Assembly (NCBI RefSeq): GCF_008801695.1
Contig: NZ_VZPF01000041.1
Location: 1-44,342 of the forward strand
From: Pantoea stewartii subsp. stewartii
Lineage (GTDB): Bacteria; Pseudomonadota; Gammaproteobacteria; Enterobacterales; Enterobacteriaceae
Reading direction: 5' to 3'
Length of the DNA: 44,342 nucleotides
The position numbers and the translations under genes are program-made. Below are positions 1 to 9,575 of this stretch, in pieces. The notes beneath the pieces are model-generated. The model was not told where the DNA came from, searched no databases, and worked only from the letters and a program-made list of their open reading frames with translations. The stretch's first letter is position 1. Each line of letters opens with the position of its first letter.

Positions 1-174
1 ACCAATCGATGAGCGGGCACAGCAGAGTGTTCTGGCAACATGACTGACGGTGTCACCACGATGCAGCATCAGCATGGCGGTGAGCCGCCGGGCGTGGTTT
101 TTGTCCTTTGTTTTATGGATAGTTTTCTGCATCAGGCGTCGTTCGGTTCTGGGTATTGGTGCTATGATCGACAT
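1..174 (-). CDS. IS630-type transposase, N-terminal part (cut by window edge)
   Basis: The minus strand is open from an ATG at 174 to the window edge, giving 58 codons. The translation starts MSIIAPIPRTERRLMQK and contains a helix-turn-helix stretch (RLTAMLMLHRGD, then VARTLCCARSSIG) that I recognise from the N-terminus of IS630 transposase, a DDE enzyme that inserts at TA dinucleotides. Only the DNA-binding domain is visible; the catalytic DDE residues would lie outside the window, so intactness cannot be judged. It reads away from xylA. Recognition is from memory of the family, not from a search. Confidence 0.75.
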   Translation of the reverse strand, partial: MSIIAPIPRTERRLMQKTIHKTKDKNHARRLTAMLMLHRGDTVSHVARTLCCARSSIG

Positions 175-176
175 TG

Positions 177-238
177 CTCAGTCCGGCTGGTGATTTGGGA
201 TATTCAGCGATTGATCAGATCGCATAAACCGGACTGAG
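177..238. repeat. inverted repeat just upstream of the transposase start
   Basis: CTCAGTCCGG at 177-186 is repeated in perfect inverted orientation as CCGGACTGAG at 229-238, with 42 bases between. It lies directly upstream of the transposase start codon and could be part of the element's end region or a leader hairpin. The exact IS boundary was not identified. Confidence 0.45.
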
Positions 239-256
239 TTCCCTCTAAGTGATCTA

Positions 257-310
257 CTATTCCGAGCAGTTATTTAGCGCAGCGAGTAATGCGGGTTTCA
301 TTTTCATCAT
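257..310 (-). pseudogene. xylF: possible stub of xylF (D-xylose-binding protein start), truncated
   Basis: On the minus strand an AGGA ribosome-binding site (316-319) precedes ATG codons at 310 and 307. The peptide MMKMKPALLAALNNCSE then stops at 257-259. It begins like a Sec signal peptide (basic start, hydrophobic core) and lies downstream of a xylF-like promoter block (571-620), divergent from xylA, exactly where xylF sits in E. coli. The sequence loses signal-peptide character after about 11 residues and the IS630-type element follows. I infer that an insertion cut xylF within its signal sequence. The identification rests on position plus a very short peptide, so it is tentative. Confidence 0.35.
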
Positions 311-338
311 GGTCATCCTGTAGGGAACGGTTATTGTC

Positions 339-347
339 GTTGTAAGG
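339..347. repeat. 9-bp target-site duplication, copy next to xylF side
   Basis: GTTGTAAGG abuts the GGCTTTG end of the 173-bp element and is repeated exactly at 521-529 on its other side. Nine bases is the duplication length made by IS903-type elements. Confidence 0.9.
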
Positions 348-520
348 GGCTTTGTTGAATAAATGGATTTTATGCTGTGGTACTATGAAAACGGTTGTTT
401 CAGATAACATAAAATCAATGTGTTACATGCTTGCGTATGACGGTGTTCTGTCTGGCATCAGCGTTTTCTACCAAAACAGTGCAGACAAAACAGAATGATT
501 ACCTATTATTCAACAAAGCC
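348..520. mobile_element. 173-bp MITE-like element with IS903/IS5-family ends
   Basis: The element has terminal inverted repeats: GGCTTTGTTGAATAA at its start matches the complement of its end perfectly over 15 bases, and this is the recognisable end sequence of IS903 (IS5 family). It is flanked by an exact 9-bp duplication (339-347 and 521-529), showing it arrived by transposition. At 173 bp it has no room for a transposase and must have been mobilised in trans. Inside is a second inverted repeat, GATTTTATG (366-374) against CATAAAATC (408-416). It sits in what would have been the xylF leader. The matching ends and duplication are read directly; the family name is from memory. Confidence 0.88.
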
Positions 521-529
521 GTTGTAAGG
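521..529. repeat. 9-bp target-site duplication, second copy
   Basis: GTTGTAAGG, identical to 339-347, immediately follows the element's final CAAAGCC. The intact duplication implies no rearrangement since insertion and a fairly recent event. Confidence 0.9.
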
Positions 530-570
530 CTATGAACCAGGCGGATGAATTGTTCACCTTATTTTTACCT

Positions 571-620
571 GCCAGCAATTACTGATTTTTATCCGGCTAT
601 TACGTTTTTTGGTTTATTTC
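571..620 (-). promoter_or_regulatory. relic of a xylF-type promoter with XylR site
   Basis: Read on the minus strand, this block (GAAATAAACC, then CGTAAT, then GATAAAAATC and GTAATTG) closely resembles my recollection of the E. coli xylF promoter/XylR site I(F). It points away from xylA, the normal divergent arrangement. The gene it should drive is missing: the mobile elements start about 50 bases downstream. Together with 700-820 it gives a complete xylA/xylF divergent control region of which only the xylA half has a gene. Confidence 0.5.
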
Positions 621-713
621 TGAATTTTTGAGCGCGATCCAAATTTTAACATTTTCAGACTCGCCGTTACCGCAAACTGCACAGCATGAGGTCATCTCAT
701 CGTCATATTTTTT

Positions 714-729
714 TGCGAGCAAGCGCACA
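714..729 (+). promoter_or_regulatory. CRP-like site of the xylA promoter
   Basis: TGCGA-N6-GCACA matches the CRP consensus TGTGA-N6-TCACA at eight of ten positions and falls at the position of the CRP site in the E. coli xylA control region. It would give cAMP-CRP activation of xylAB. Confidence 0.55.
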
Positions 730-735
730 ATAAAT

Positions 736-815
736 AATTCTCTTACTGCCTGTGTGAAATATCGTAATTGAGTAGTCAGAAAGCGGATACGCACAATATG
801 GCTTCTGGGTAACCC
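736..815 (+). promoter_or_regulatory. xylA promoter with probable XylR site
   Basis: The stretch with ATTCTCTTACTG, TGTGTGAAATAT and CGTAATTGAG strongly resembles the E. coli xylA XylR-binding and -35 region as I remember it. TTGAGT (768-773) is the probable -35 and CAATAT the -10 by analogy, but their spacing here is about 20 rather than 17 bases, so the -10 assignment is unsure. A regulator gene xylR is not in the window. Confidence 0.5.
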
Positions 816-843
816 ATTCGGGACCACTGTTAAGGAGCAAACC

Positions 844-2166
844 ATGCACGCTTATTTTGACCAGCTTGATCGCGTTCGCTACGAAGGCGCAAAAACCATT
901 AATCCTCTGGCCTTCCGCCACTACAACCCTGACGAAGTCATCCTGGGGAAAACCATGGCTGAGCATCTGCGCTTCGCCGCCTGTTACTGGCACACCTTCT
1001 GCTGGAATGGCGCGGACATGTTTGGTGTCGGCGCTTTTGATCGTCCATGGCAAAAAGCGGGCGATGCGCTGGCGCTGGCCAAACTGAAAGCGGACGTTGC
1101 CTTTGAGTTTTTCCACAAGCTGAACGTGCCTTACTACTGCTTTCACGATGTGGACGTCTCACCTGAAGGTGACTCCTTAAAAAGCTATCGCGAAAACCTG
1201 GCGGTAATGACCGATACGTTGCAGGCGAAACAGCAGGAAACGGGCTTAAAACTGCTCTGGGGCACCGCTAACTGCTTTACACATCCGCGCTACGGTGCGG
1301 GTGCCGCCACCAATCCGGATCCGGAAGTATTTTCCTGGGCCGCCAGTCAGGTGTGCAGTGCAATGAAAGCGACCCAAACGCTGGGGGGCGAAAACTACGT
1401 ACTGTGGGGCGGACGCGAAGGCTATGAAACGCTGTTAAATACCGACCTGCGCCAGGAGCGCGAGCAGATTGGCCGCTTTATGCAGATGGTCGTTGAACAT
1501 AAGCACAAAATCGGCTTCCAGGGCACGCTCCTGATTGAACCCAAACCGCAGGAGCCGACCAAACATCAGTACGATTATGACGTTGCGACGGTTTATGGCT
1601 TCCTGAAGCAGTTTGGCCTGGAAAAAGAGATTAAGGTAAATGTGGAAGCCAACCATGCCACGCTGGCGGGTCACTCATTCCATCACGAAATAGCGACGGC
1701 GATTGCGCTGGGTGTATTTGGTTCGGTCGATGCCAATAGGGGTGATGCCCAGTGTGGCTGGGACACCGATCAGTTCCCGGTCAGCGTGGAAGAGAACGCG
1801 CTGGTGATGTATGAAATTATCAAAGCAGGCGGCTTTACCACAGGCGGCTTAAACTTTGATGCCAAAGTACGTCGGCAGAGCACCGACAAGTACGATCTGT
1901 TCTATGGACACATCGGAGCCATGGACACGATGGCGCTGGCGTTGAAAGTGGCGGCGCGTATGCTGTCTGACGGTGAGCTTGATCAGCGCGTGGCACAGCG
2001 CTACAGCGGCTGGAACGGGGAGTTTGGTCAGCAGATTTTGAAAGGTGAGTTTTCACTGGAAACGCTCGCGGCCCATGCGCACCAGCAGCAGTTCAATCCG
2101 CAACATCGCAGCGGCCGCCAGGAGCAACTGGAAAACCTGGTGAATCATTACCTCTATGACTTCTAA
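844..2166 (+). CDS. xylA: xylose isomerase XylA
   Basis: Cytoplasmic enzyme converting D-xylose to D-xylulose, the first step of xylose use. The 440-residue product has the E. coli length and aligns without visible gaps. Signatures include [10 protein letters not shown] with catalytic His101 and Asp104, the [10 protein letters not shown] block, [17 protein letters not shown] carrying metal ligand Glu232, and the [11 protein letters not shown] block with further metal ligands. The start is supported by AAGGAG seven bases upstream. xylB follows after 17 bases, so the two form an operon under the CRP/XylR-type promoter upstream. The usual divergent neighbour xylF appears destroyed, so xylose entry must rely on a transporter outside this window. 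Confidence 0.98.
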   Translation: MHAYFDQLDRVRYEGAKTINPLAFRHYNPDEVILGKTMAEHLRFAACYWHTFCWNGADMFGVGAFDRPWQKAGDALALAKLKADVAFEFFHKLNVPYYCFHDVDVSPEGDSLKSYRENLAVMTDTLQAKQQETGLKLLWGTANCFTHPRYGAGAATNPDPEVFSWAASQVCSAMKATQTLGGENYVLWGGREGYETLLNTDLRQEREQIGRFMQMVVEHKHKIGFQGTLLIEPKPQEPTKHQYDYDVATVYGFLKQFGLEKEIKVNVEANHATLAGHSFHHEIATAIALGVFGSVDANRGDAQCGWDTDQFPVSVEENALVMYEIIKAGGFTTGGLNFDAKVRRQSTDKYDLFYGHIGAMDTMALALKVAARMLSDGELDQRVAQRYSGWNGEFGQQILKGEFSLETLAAHAHQQQFNPQHRSGRQEQLENLVNHYLYDF

Positions 2167-2183
2167 TCCGTAAGGAGCGCGAC

Positions 2184-3629
2184 ATGGTAATCGGGATCGA
2201 TATCGGCACATCCGGCGTAAAAGTCGTGTTGCTGGATGTGCAAGGGCAGGTAGCGGCGGTGGAAACGGCCCCACTAACGGTTTCCCGCCCGCATCCGTTA
2301 TGGAGCGAGCAAGATCCCGAAAGCTGGTGGCAGGCCACGGATAAGGCAATGCAGGCACTGGCACAACGGCACGACCTGAGCACGGTGAAAGCTGTGGGCC
2401 TGACAGGACAGATGCACGGCGCGACCTTGCTGGACGCGCAGCATCGGGTGCTGCGTCCCGCCATTCTCTGGAACGACGGACGCAGCGGCGATCAGTGCCG
2501 TGAACTGGAGCAGCGGGTACCTGACTCTCGGCGCATCACCGGTAACCTGATGATGCCAGGCTTTACCGCGCCCAAACTATTATGGGTGCAACAGCACGAA
2601 CCAGACATTTTTGCCCGGATTGCCAGGGTGCTGCTGCCTAAAGATTACCTGCGCTGGCGCCTGAGCGGCGAGTTTGCCAGCGACATGTCTGATGCAGCCG
2701 GAACCATGTGGCTGGATGTGGAAAAGCGTGACTGGAGTGAGGAGATGCTCGCGGCCTGCGGGCTGGATCACAGCCAGATGCCAGCCCTGTTCGAAGGCAA
2801 CCAGATTACCGGTACTTTATCAGCCGCGATCGCGCAGCGCTGGTCGCTGCCGCAGGTGCCGATCGTGGCGGGCGGTGGCGATAACGCGGCAGGCGCGGTC
2901 GGCGTCGGCATGGTAGCGCCGGGGCAAGGGATGTTGTCACTCGGTACCTCCGGCGTGTACTTCGTGGTCAGCGAAGGCTATCTCAGCAATCCCGAGCAGG
3001 CGGTACACAGCTTTTGTCATGCGCTGCCGCAGCGCTGGCACCTGATGTCGGTAATGCTGAGCGCCGCTTCCTGCCTGGACTGGGCAGCGTCACTGACGGG
3101 CTGCGATGATGTCCCGCACCTGTTAGCCGAAGCGGAACGTGCAAAAGACGATGCGCCCGCCTTGTGGTTTTTGCCTTATCTTTCCGGTGAACGCACACCG
3201 CATAATAATCCGCATGCCTGCGGCAGCTTCTTTGGGTTTACCCACCAGCATGGGCGACCCGAGCTGGCGCGCGCCGTGCTGGAAGGCGTCGGTTTTGCGC
3301 TGGCAGATGGCATGGATGTGGTTCACGACTGCGGCGTAACACCCGAAAGCATCATGCTGATTGGCGGTGGAGCACGAAGTCGCTACTGGCGGCAGATGCT
3401 GGCAGATATCAGCGGACAAACACTGGACTACTGCGAAGGTGGCGATGTCGGCCCGGCGCTGGGTGCCGCCCGACTGGCGCAGATGGCAATAGATAACAAT
3501 CTGACCATTCCGGCCCTGAAGCAGGTGCAGCGCCATGAGCCAGATCCGGCTCGTCATGCACATTATCAGCCGAGACGTGAGACGTTCGGTCGGTTGTATC
3601 AGCAGTTGCTGCCGCTGATGAATCTGTAA
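2184..3629 (+). CDS. xylB: xylulokinase XylB
   Basis: FGGY-family sugar kinase that phosphorylates D-xylulose to xylulose 5-phosphate for the pentose phosphate pathway. The 481-residue protein (E. coli 484) starts with the ATPase motif VIGIDIGTSGVKVVLLD and has the conserved GLTGQMHGA substrate region (about 75-83), PAILWNDGR, and the C-terminal adenosine-binding GGGARSRYWRQMLAD block (about 394-408). An AAGGAG site lies nine bases before the ATG. It is co-transcribed with xylA and ends just before a strong hairpin. Length and motifs indicate an intact enzyme. Confidence 0.97.
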   Translation: MVIGIDIGTSGVKVVLLDVQGQVAAVETAPLTVSRPHPLWSEQDPESWWQATDKAMQALAQRHDLSTVKAVGLTGQMHGATLLDAQHRVLRPAILWNDGRSGDQCRELEQRVPDSRRITGNLMMPGFTAPKLLWVQQHEPDIFARIARVLLPKDYLRWRLSGEFASDMSDAAGTMWLDVEKRDWSEEMLAACGLDHSQMPALFEGNQITGTLSAAIAQRWSLPQVPIVAGGGDNAAGAVGVGMVAPGQGMLSLGTSGVYFVVSEGYLSNPEQAVHSFCHALPQRWHLMSVMLSAASCLDWAASLTGCDDVPHLLAEAERAKDDAPALWFLPYLSGERTPHNNPHACGSFFGFTHQHGRPELARAVLEGVGFALADGMDVVHDCGVTPESIMLIGGGARSRYWRQMLADISGQTLDYCEGGDVGPALGAARLAQMAIDNNLTIPALKQVQRHEPDPARHAHYQPRRETFGRLYQQLLPLMNL

Positions 3630-3631
3630 TT

Positions 3632-3664
3632 CAGCCAGAGGGCAACGGTGTTGCCCTCTGGCTG
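3632..3664 (+). terminator. hairpin after xylAB
   Basis: A perfect 15-bp stem (CAGCCAGAGGGCAAC against GTTGCCCTCTGGCTG) with loop GGT begins just after the xylB stop codon. The T-run that follows is short (GGTTTTC). The opposing gene ends 24 bases further on, so the symmetric stem may serve both directions. Confidence 0.75.
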
Positions 3665-3687
3665 CGCAGGGTTTTCATCGTCGCCGA

Positions 3688-4706
3688 TCAAGGCTGTCCT
3701 GCTGGAAGAAATTCATATCTGAGCACGCATCGACGGCCTGCTTTTTCGGCTACGCGGATTGAGGGACGATTCCCCGGAACAATCGTGCCCGCTAACAGGG
3801 AATTTCGTTTACCCGAAAGACACAGCTGTTTTCTTAAAACCTGCTGAGCAAGGGATGCCAGCGATCGCCCTTGATATTCAGGCAATATCACTTCCTCAGT
3901 TATCTGGAATGCCTGAAGAAACCCTACCGTACCTTCCTCACAAACAATAAACCCGACACGTTGTGCTTCTTCATAAAGAATAAAAACACTGCCATCAGAA
4001 ATTTTTTCCATCAGTGTACTTTCATTCGTCGGCAGTAAACTTTCTTTCAAAGCAGGCATGGCTTCCCATGCCCGTTGATAAGCGTCAGTCAACCCTTGCA
4101 TGCACCAGCTCAAACTTCTTGCGTCAGCGCGAATTAGTGTCAAATGATGTTCTTCAGCCTCGTTTCCCTTGCTGGTGAGGGCTGAGGCATAGATGAGTTG
4201 ATCCATTTCTCCGCATACAGGAATGTCGCCAGGCACGAGAATGCGAACACGCTGAGGCTTAATTTCTGACCATTCCCTGCAAATTTTCGTTATGACATGC
4301 GAAGTAATGGGGGCATCAAATGCCACGATATCGACAAAAAATGCGCAGGGAGTCCCGTTTCCTTCCACGGAAACTGTGTGGCAAATGACATATCGCAACA
4401 CCATGAGCGTTGCATGCTAAGCCATTTTTCCAACTGAAACCTTAAGGCTTCTTCTGTCAAAGGAAGACTTTTGTAGTAATCGAGTAAACTGGCCAGCATG
4501 GTGCGAACCCTGATGAATACGATGAAATCATTGCCTGTTTTCGCGCGGCGAAGTTCCGCATTGCGTCTTTCCACCAACATCGGCCTGGAATGAATACGCA
4601 AACAGCCAGTGTAACCATGCGCAATGGACGAATTCAGTTCAGCAAACGATCCGGGCATCCCCAGCCAACTTAAACCGGCTTCATTATAAAGCCGGTTAAG
4701 TGACAT
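3688..4706 (-). pseudogene. GNAT-like acetyltransferase gene, interrupted by a frameshift
   Basis: Two minus-strand frames cover this gene: residues 1-138 from ATG 4706, ending at 4290, and a 238-residue frame from 4404 to 3688. They overlap by 115 bases, too much for two real genes. Restoring one base (the AAA run read from 4358-4360 is a natural site) joins FPWKE to GTPCAFFVDI and gives one protein of about 339 residues. The C-terminal part has GNAT features: an EYQGR acetyl-CoA loop followed by a helix, then a PGNRPSIRVAEKAG block typical of the family's end. Substrate unknown. It starts 12 bases after the MFS gene, so the two were probably co-transcribed. It may be a true pseudogene or an assembly error. 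Confidence 0.65.
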
Positions 4707-4718
4707 CAGCCGGGTTAC

Positions 4719-5956
4719 TTAACCAATCGCCCCCAGCGCATCGTCCTGGCTTTGCTTTTTCGGCAGCAGGAACAGCGTTGCTGCAATATCCAGCAGGTAG
4801 ATCAGGGTCAGTAGCGTGATAGCAGCCACGAAGGAGAATTTACCCGCCAGCAGCCCGATCACCAACGGTCCCAATCCACCGACGCCGCGCCCCAGATTAA
4901 ACAATACGTTCTGCGCGGTCGCACGAACCCGCGGCGGAAAGGTATCTGAGATCAATGCGCCATAGCCGCCAATCATACCGTTGACGAACAGGCCCATCAG
5001 CGCACCGGTAAACAACATCACGGTCGGATCGCGCAGTTGCGCATAAACCACAACCATCACGACCGCACCGAACTGGTAAAGCAGAAAGATTTTCCAGCGC
5101 GCAAAGCGATCGGCCAGCACGCCAAACAGCCAGATGCCAAAGGTCATGCCCACCACGGTTACCGCCGTCCAGACGCCGGATTTGGTCAGACTGAAACCGA
5201 AGTTAGAGGACAGGTAACTGGGCATCCAGATCATCAGGCCGTAATAACCGAAGTTCTGAACGGAACAGAGAATAAAGATCCCCAGGCTGGCTTTGCTGGT
5301 GGCACGGTCTTTAAACAGCAGTTTCAGTCGGGCGGGAAAGGACAGCGAGGGAACATGTTTAATTTGACGGGTGAAGCTCTCGGGTTCGCCCATGCTGCGG
5401 CGAATAACAAATGACACCAGCGCGGGCAGTAATCCCACCAGGAACATGCCGCGCCAGCCAATCACACTCAGTAAAGGCGGGGTGATAAATGCCGCCAGCA
5501 GTACGCCGAGTTGCCAGCCGATGCCGACCCAGGCCGAGGCGCGGTTGCGCTTTTCTGCCGGCCAGGCTTCTGCAATCAGCGCCATGCCGATGCCAAACTC
5601 ACCGCCCAGTCCCATGCCCGCCAGCGTACGGTACGCCAGCAGATCCCAGTAACCCTGCGCCACTGCACACAATCCGGTAAAGACAGAGAACATCAGTATC
5701 GTGATGGTTAACACACGAATGCGCCCATAGCGATCGCTGAGGTGGCCAAACACAATGCCGCCGATGACCGCGCCGATCAGCGTCCAGGTCACCAGTGAAC
5801 CAGCCTGTGACGGATCAAGTGCCAGCGACAGGCTGATAGCGGGCAGCATAAACCCAGAATCAGCAGATCGAATCCGTCCATGGCATAACCGCTGACGGCA
5901 GCCAGCATCGCTTTCGCAGGCGTAATGCTCTGCTTAACAGGGGAAGAAGAGGACAT
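4719..5956 (-). pseudogene. MFS transporter (aromatic acid/sialate symporter type), frameshifted near its start
   Basis: The long frame (4719-5849) encodes 376 residues beginning inside TM1. Upstream in another frame, ATG 5956 gives MSSSSPVKQSITPAKA then a normal TM1 start (SGYAMDGFDLLILG). The frames meet at GGGTTTATGCTG; one extra T restores LILGFMLPAIS and a 412-residue, 12-TM protein. MFS signatures include GHLSDRYGRIR in loop 2-3 and FGVLADRFARWK in loop 8-9. The YAMDGFD start resembles proton symporters of the AAHS/sialate group, but the substrate cannot be read from sequence. If the loss is real, the truncated product would lack half of TM1. The lesion lies at 5850-5852 in an A-run. 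Confidence 0.7.
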
Positions 5957-6034
5957 GAGTGCGCACCCGTTGGTTAAAAAACTGGCGCAAGTATAAAGAG
6001 CTAAGAGGATGGGGTCTATGCAGAATAGCCGGAG

Positions 6035-6056
6035 CCGTGCGCCTTATGGCGCACGG
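6035..6056 (-). terminator. hairpin after phoU
   Basis: CCGTGCGCC and GGCGCACGG form a perfect 9-bp stem with a 4-base loop, 10 bases beyond the phoU stop. No clear U-run follows on the minus strand, so it may stabilise the mRNA end or act with Rho. Confidence 0.5.
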
Positions 6057-6066
6057 TTGCGCGAGA

Positions 6067-6804
6067 TCAAGACGGCTTGTTGCTACCGTCGTCGTCACCG
6101 GATAACAGCGCGTCCAGCCTGTCGCCGCCCACGTGACGGAAATCCTGACCTTTCACGAAGTAGAAAATGATTTCGCAGATATTCTGGCAGCGGTCACCGA
6201 TACGTTCGATGGCACGGGCGCAAAACAGCGCCGTCAGAACGCTGGGAATCGTCCGCGGATCTTCCATCATGTAGGTCATCAGCTGACGCACAATGCCTTC
6301 GTACTCTTTATCCACTTTCTTGTCTTCACGGTAGATCTGCACGGCTTCGTTAAGATCCATGCGCGCAAAGGCATCCAGCACATCATGCAGCATCTGCACA
6401 GTATGACGGCCCAGCGATTCCAGGCTGACCAGCAGCGGCAGATGTTGCTGGCCAAACTTCTCCAGCGCAGTGCGGCTGATTTTCTCGGCAACATCGCCGA
6501 TGCGTTCCAGTTCGGAGATGGTTTTGATAATCGCCATGACCAGACGTAAATCGATAGCGGTCGGCTGACGTTTGGCGATGATGCGCACACAGGCTTCATC
6601 AATCTCCACTTCCATCATGTTGACCTTCTGGTCGCCATCAATGACGCGCTGGGCCAGTTCGCCGTCCAGATTATGCATGGCGGTAATGGCATCGGTCAGC
6701 TGCTGCTCAACCATGCCGCCCATGATCATCACCTGCGTGCGGATGTGCTCCAGCTCAGCGTTAAACTGACCGGAGATGTGTTTATTCAGATTTAAACTGT
6801 CCAT
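6067..6804 (-). CDS. phoU: phosphate signalling protein PhoU
   Basis: Peripheral cytoplasmic regulator that links the PstSCAB transporter to the PhoR sensor and keeps the Pho regulon off when phosphate is plentiful. The 245 residues show the PhoU double three-helix-bundle architecture, each half carrying its metal-binding helix ([12 protein letters not shown] near residue 95 and [12 protein letters not shown] near 200). Length matches the family (E. coli 241). It is the last gene of pstSCAB-phoU, 17 bases after pstB, and is preceded by an AGGAGAT ribosome site. Confidence 0.97.
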   Translation of the reverse strand: MDSLNLNKHISGQFNAELEHIRTQVMIMGGMVEQQLTDAITAMHNLDGELAQRVIDGDQKVNMMEVEIDEACVRIIAKRQPTAIDLRLVMAIIKTISELERIGDVAEKISRTALEKFGQQHLPLLVSLESLGRHTVQMLHDVLDAFARMDLNEAVQIYREDKKVDKEYEGIVRQLMTYMMEDPRTIPSVLTALFCARAIERIGDRCQNICEIIFYFVKGQDFRHVGGDRLDALLSGDDDGSNKPS

Positions 6805-6821
6805 GGCGATCTCCTGTCTAA

Positions 6822-7607
<786 letters not shown>

Positions 7608-7639
7608 TTATACGACACCGCACAGGGCCGTGTCAGTCG

Positions 7640-8530
7640 TTAACCGTGTTTACCCTTGGCGAATACCACGCGTGCTACGATATTTAACAGCAACACACAG
7701 AGGGTAATAATCAGTACGCCCGCCCAGCCCAGACTTTGCCACTCGGCGAACGGACTCATCGCAAATTTAAAGATGGTGACCGGCAGGTTTGCCAGCGGCT
7801 GCATCATGTCGGTGCTCCAGAACTGGTTCGACAGCGCAGTAAACAGCAGCGGCGCGGTTTCGCCCGCGATGCGCGCTACCGCCAGCAGCACACCCGTAAT
7901 AATCCCGGATACGGACGCTTTCAGCGTAATGGCGGAAATCATCTTCCATTTGGGCGTACCCAGCGCATAGGCTGCTTCGCGCATGCTGTCAGGCACCAGT
8001 CGTAACATGTTTTCCGTCGTGCGAATCACTATTGGAATCTGTAACAACGCCAGCGCTATCACACCTGCCCAGCCTGAGAAGTGGTGCATCTGCGCCACGA
8101 CAATGGTGTAGACAAACAGGCCCACAACAATCGATGGGGCAGACAGCAGGATGTCGTTAATGAAACGAATCACTTCCGCCAGTAAAGACTTACGACCATA
8201 TTCTGCCAGATACACACCCGCCAGAATGCCCAGTGGCGTACCAATGAATGTCGACCATAAAATCAGTAAACCGCTACCTACCAGCGCATTGGCTAATCCG
8301 CCTCCCGCCGTGTTTGGCGGCGGTGTGGACTCGGTAAACAGCGACCATGAAAGCCCGTCAATGCCGCGGCTCACGGTGGTAAACAAAATCCAGACCAGCC
8401 AGAATAAGCCAAATGCCATCGTCAGCAAGGACAGCGTTAAGGCGATTTTGTTCTTGGTGCTACGCCACGACTGCATTTTGCGACGTGACGCTTCCAGTTC
8501 GGCCCGAGCCTGTACTTCCATTGTTGTCAT
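7640..8530 (-). CDS. pstA: phosphate ABC transporter permease PstA
   Basis: Inner-membrane permease that pairs with PstC to form the phosphate channel. It has 296 residues (family about 296), an N-terminal cytoplasmic stretch, six hydrophobic segments and the EAA-type loop [14 protein letters not shown] that contacts PstB. The ATG overlaps the pstC stop codon by four bases (ATGA), which implies translational coupling and equal stoichiometry of the two permeases. Confidence 0.97.
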   Translation of the reverse strand: MTTMEVQARAELEASRRKMQSWRSTKNKIALTLSLLTMAFGLFWLVWILFTTVSRGIDGLSWSLFTESTPPPNTAGGGLANALVGSGLLILWSTFIGTPLGILAGVYLAEYGRKSLLAEVIRFINDILLSAPSIVVGLFVYTIVVAQMHHFSGWAGVIALALLQIPIVIRTTENMLRLVPDSMREAAYALGTPKWKMISAITLKASVSGIITGVLLAVARIAGETAPLLFTALSNQFWSTDMMQPLANLPVTIFKFAMSPFAEWQSLGWAGVLIITLCVLLLNIVARVVFAKGKHG

Positions 8531-9489
8531 GATCGCGCTCCTTCACTTTTTGCCAGGCGCATAATCATTAACTTGGAAATCGCCAGCACAATAAAGGTGA
8601 TAACAAACAGAATCAGGCCCAGTTCCATCAGTGCCGCTACGTGAACACCCGATTCGGCTTCAGCAAACTCATTCGCCAGTGCCGAGGTGATACTGTTGCC
8701 TGGCATAAACAGTGAGGCACTGTCGAGCTGGTAGGTGTTACCGATAATAAAGGTGACCGCCATGGTTTCGCCTAGCGCACGTCCCAGGCCCAGCATGATG
8801 CCGCCGATGACGCCGTTTTTAGTAAACGGCAATACGATGCGCCAGATCACTTCCCACGTGGTGCAGCCAATCCCATAGGCTGACTCTTTCATCATCACCG
8901 GCGTCTGCTCAAACACGTCGCGCATGACTGAAGCAATATAGGGAATGATCATGATGGCCAGAATCACACCTGCGGCCAGAATACCGATACCAAACGCCGG
9001 ACCGGAGAACAGAGCGCCAATAATCGGAATGCCCGAGAGGACATCACCAACGGGCGTCTGGAAATATTCTGCGAACAGCGGAGCAAAGATAAATAAGCCC
9101 CACATACCATAAACAATACTCGGAATCGCAGCGAGCAGCTCAATTGCGGTTCCCAGTGGACGTCGTAACCAGCCTGGTGAGAGTTCGGTCAGAAAAAGAG
9201 CAATACCGAAACTGACCGGTACCGCAATAATCAACGCAATGATTGAGGTGACAAGTGTGCCGTAAATCGGCACCAGTGCACCGAATTGTTCGTTAGGAGC
9301 GTCCCAGGTTTTGGTCCACAAAAACGCGAAACCAAATTTCTGTATGCTTGGCCAGGAAGAGAAGATCAGGGAGACGATAATGCCGCCCATAAGCAACAGA
9401 ACAATCAGCGCAGAGAGTTTTACCAGCGCGCCAAAAATTCGGTCACCTTGCTTACCTGGGGCTTTGAATGCCGACTTCGTTGCAGCCAT
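8527..9489 (-). CDS. pstC: phosphate ABC transporter permease PstC
   Basis: Second membrane subunit of the phosphate importer; 320 residues (E. coli 319) with a basic cytoplasmic N-terminus, six to seven hydrophobic segments and the ABC-permease EAA loop ([15 protein letters not shown]). It starts 86 bases downstream of pstS; that gap holds two hairpins, which fits the need for much more PstS than permease. Overlaps pstA by four bases. Confidence 0.97.
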   Translation of the reverse strand: MAATKSAFKAPGKQGDRIFGALVKLSALIVLLLMGGIIVSLIFSSWPSIQKFGFAFLWTKTWDAPNEQFGALVPIYGTLVTSIIALIIAVPVSFGIALFLTELSPGWLRRPLGTAIELLAAIPSIVYGMWGLFIFAPLFAEYFQTPVGDVLSGIPIIGALFSGPAFGIGILAAGVILAIMIIPYIASVMRDVFEQTPVMMKESAYGIGCTTWEVIWRIVLPFTKNGVIGGIMLGLGRALGETMAVTFIIGNTYQLDSASLFMPGNSITSALANEFAEAESGVHVAALMELGLILFVITFIVLAISKLMIMRLAKSEGARS

Positions 9490-9516
9490 AGAAGTCTTCG
9501 TCCTCAGAAGTTATCA

Positions 9517-9565
9517 GGGCGGCAGACGCCGCCCTTGAAGGCTGACCAGCACGCAGGCTGGTCAG
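9517..9565 (-). other. twin hairpins between pstS and pstC
   Basis: Reading with the operon, CTGACCAGC/GCTGGTCAG (9542-9565, 9-bp stem, 6-base loop) is followed by GGGCGGC/GCCGCCC (9517-9534, 7-bp stem, 4-base loop). Neither has a U-run, so they look like 3'-end stabilisers or partial attenuators that raise pstS message over pstCAB. Confidence 0.6.
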
Positions 9566-9575
9566 GGTCATTCAC

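Noticed and set aside
703..1146. 147-residue minus-strand frame over the xylA promoter and 5' end
   Set aside because: It lies opposite a clear gene and its promoter, has no ribosome site and shows no family features.
4290..4706. 138-residue frame as an independent gene
   Set aside because: It overlaps the following frame by 115 bases and both halves join into one protein with a single added base.
5850..5956. programmed frameshift in the MFS gene
   Set aside because: No slippery heptamer with downstream structure is evident; a lost base in a short T-run is simpler.
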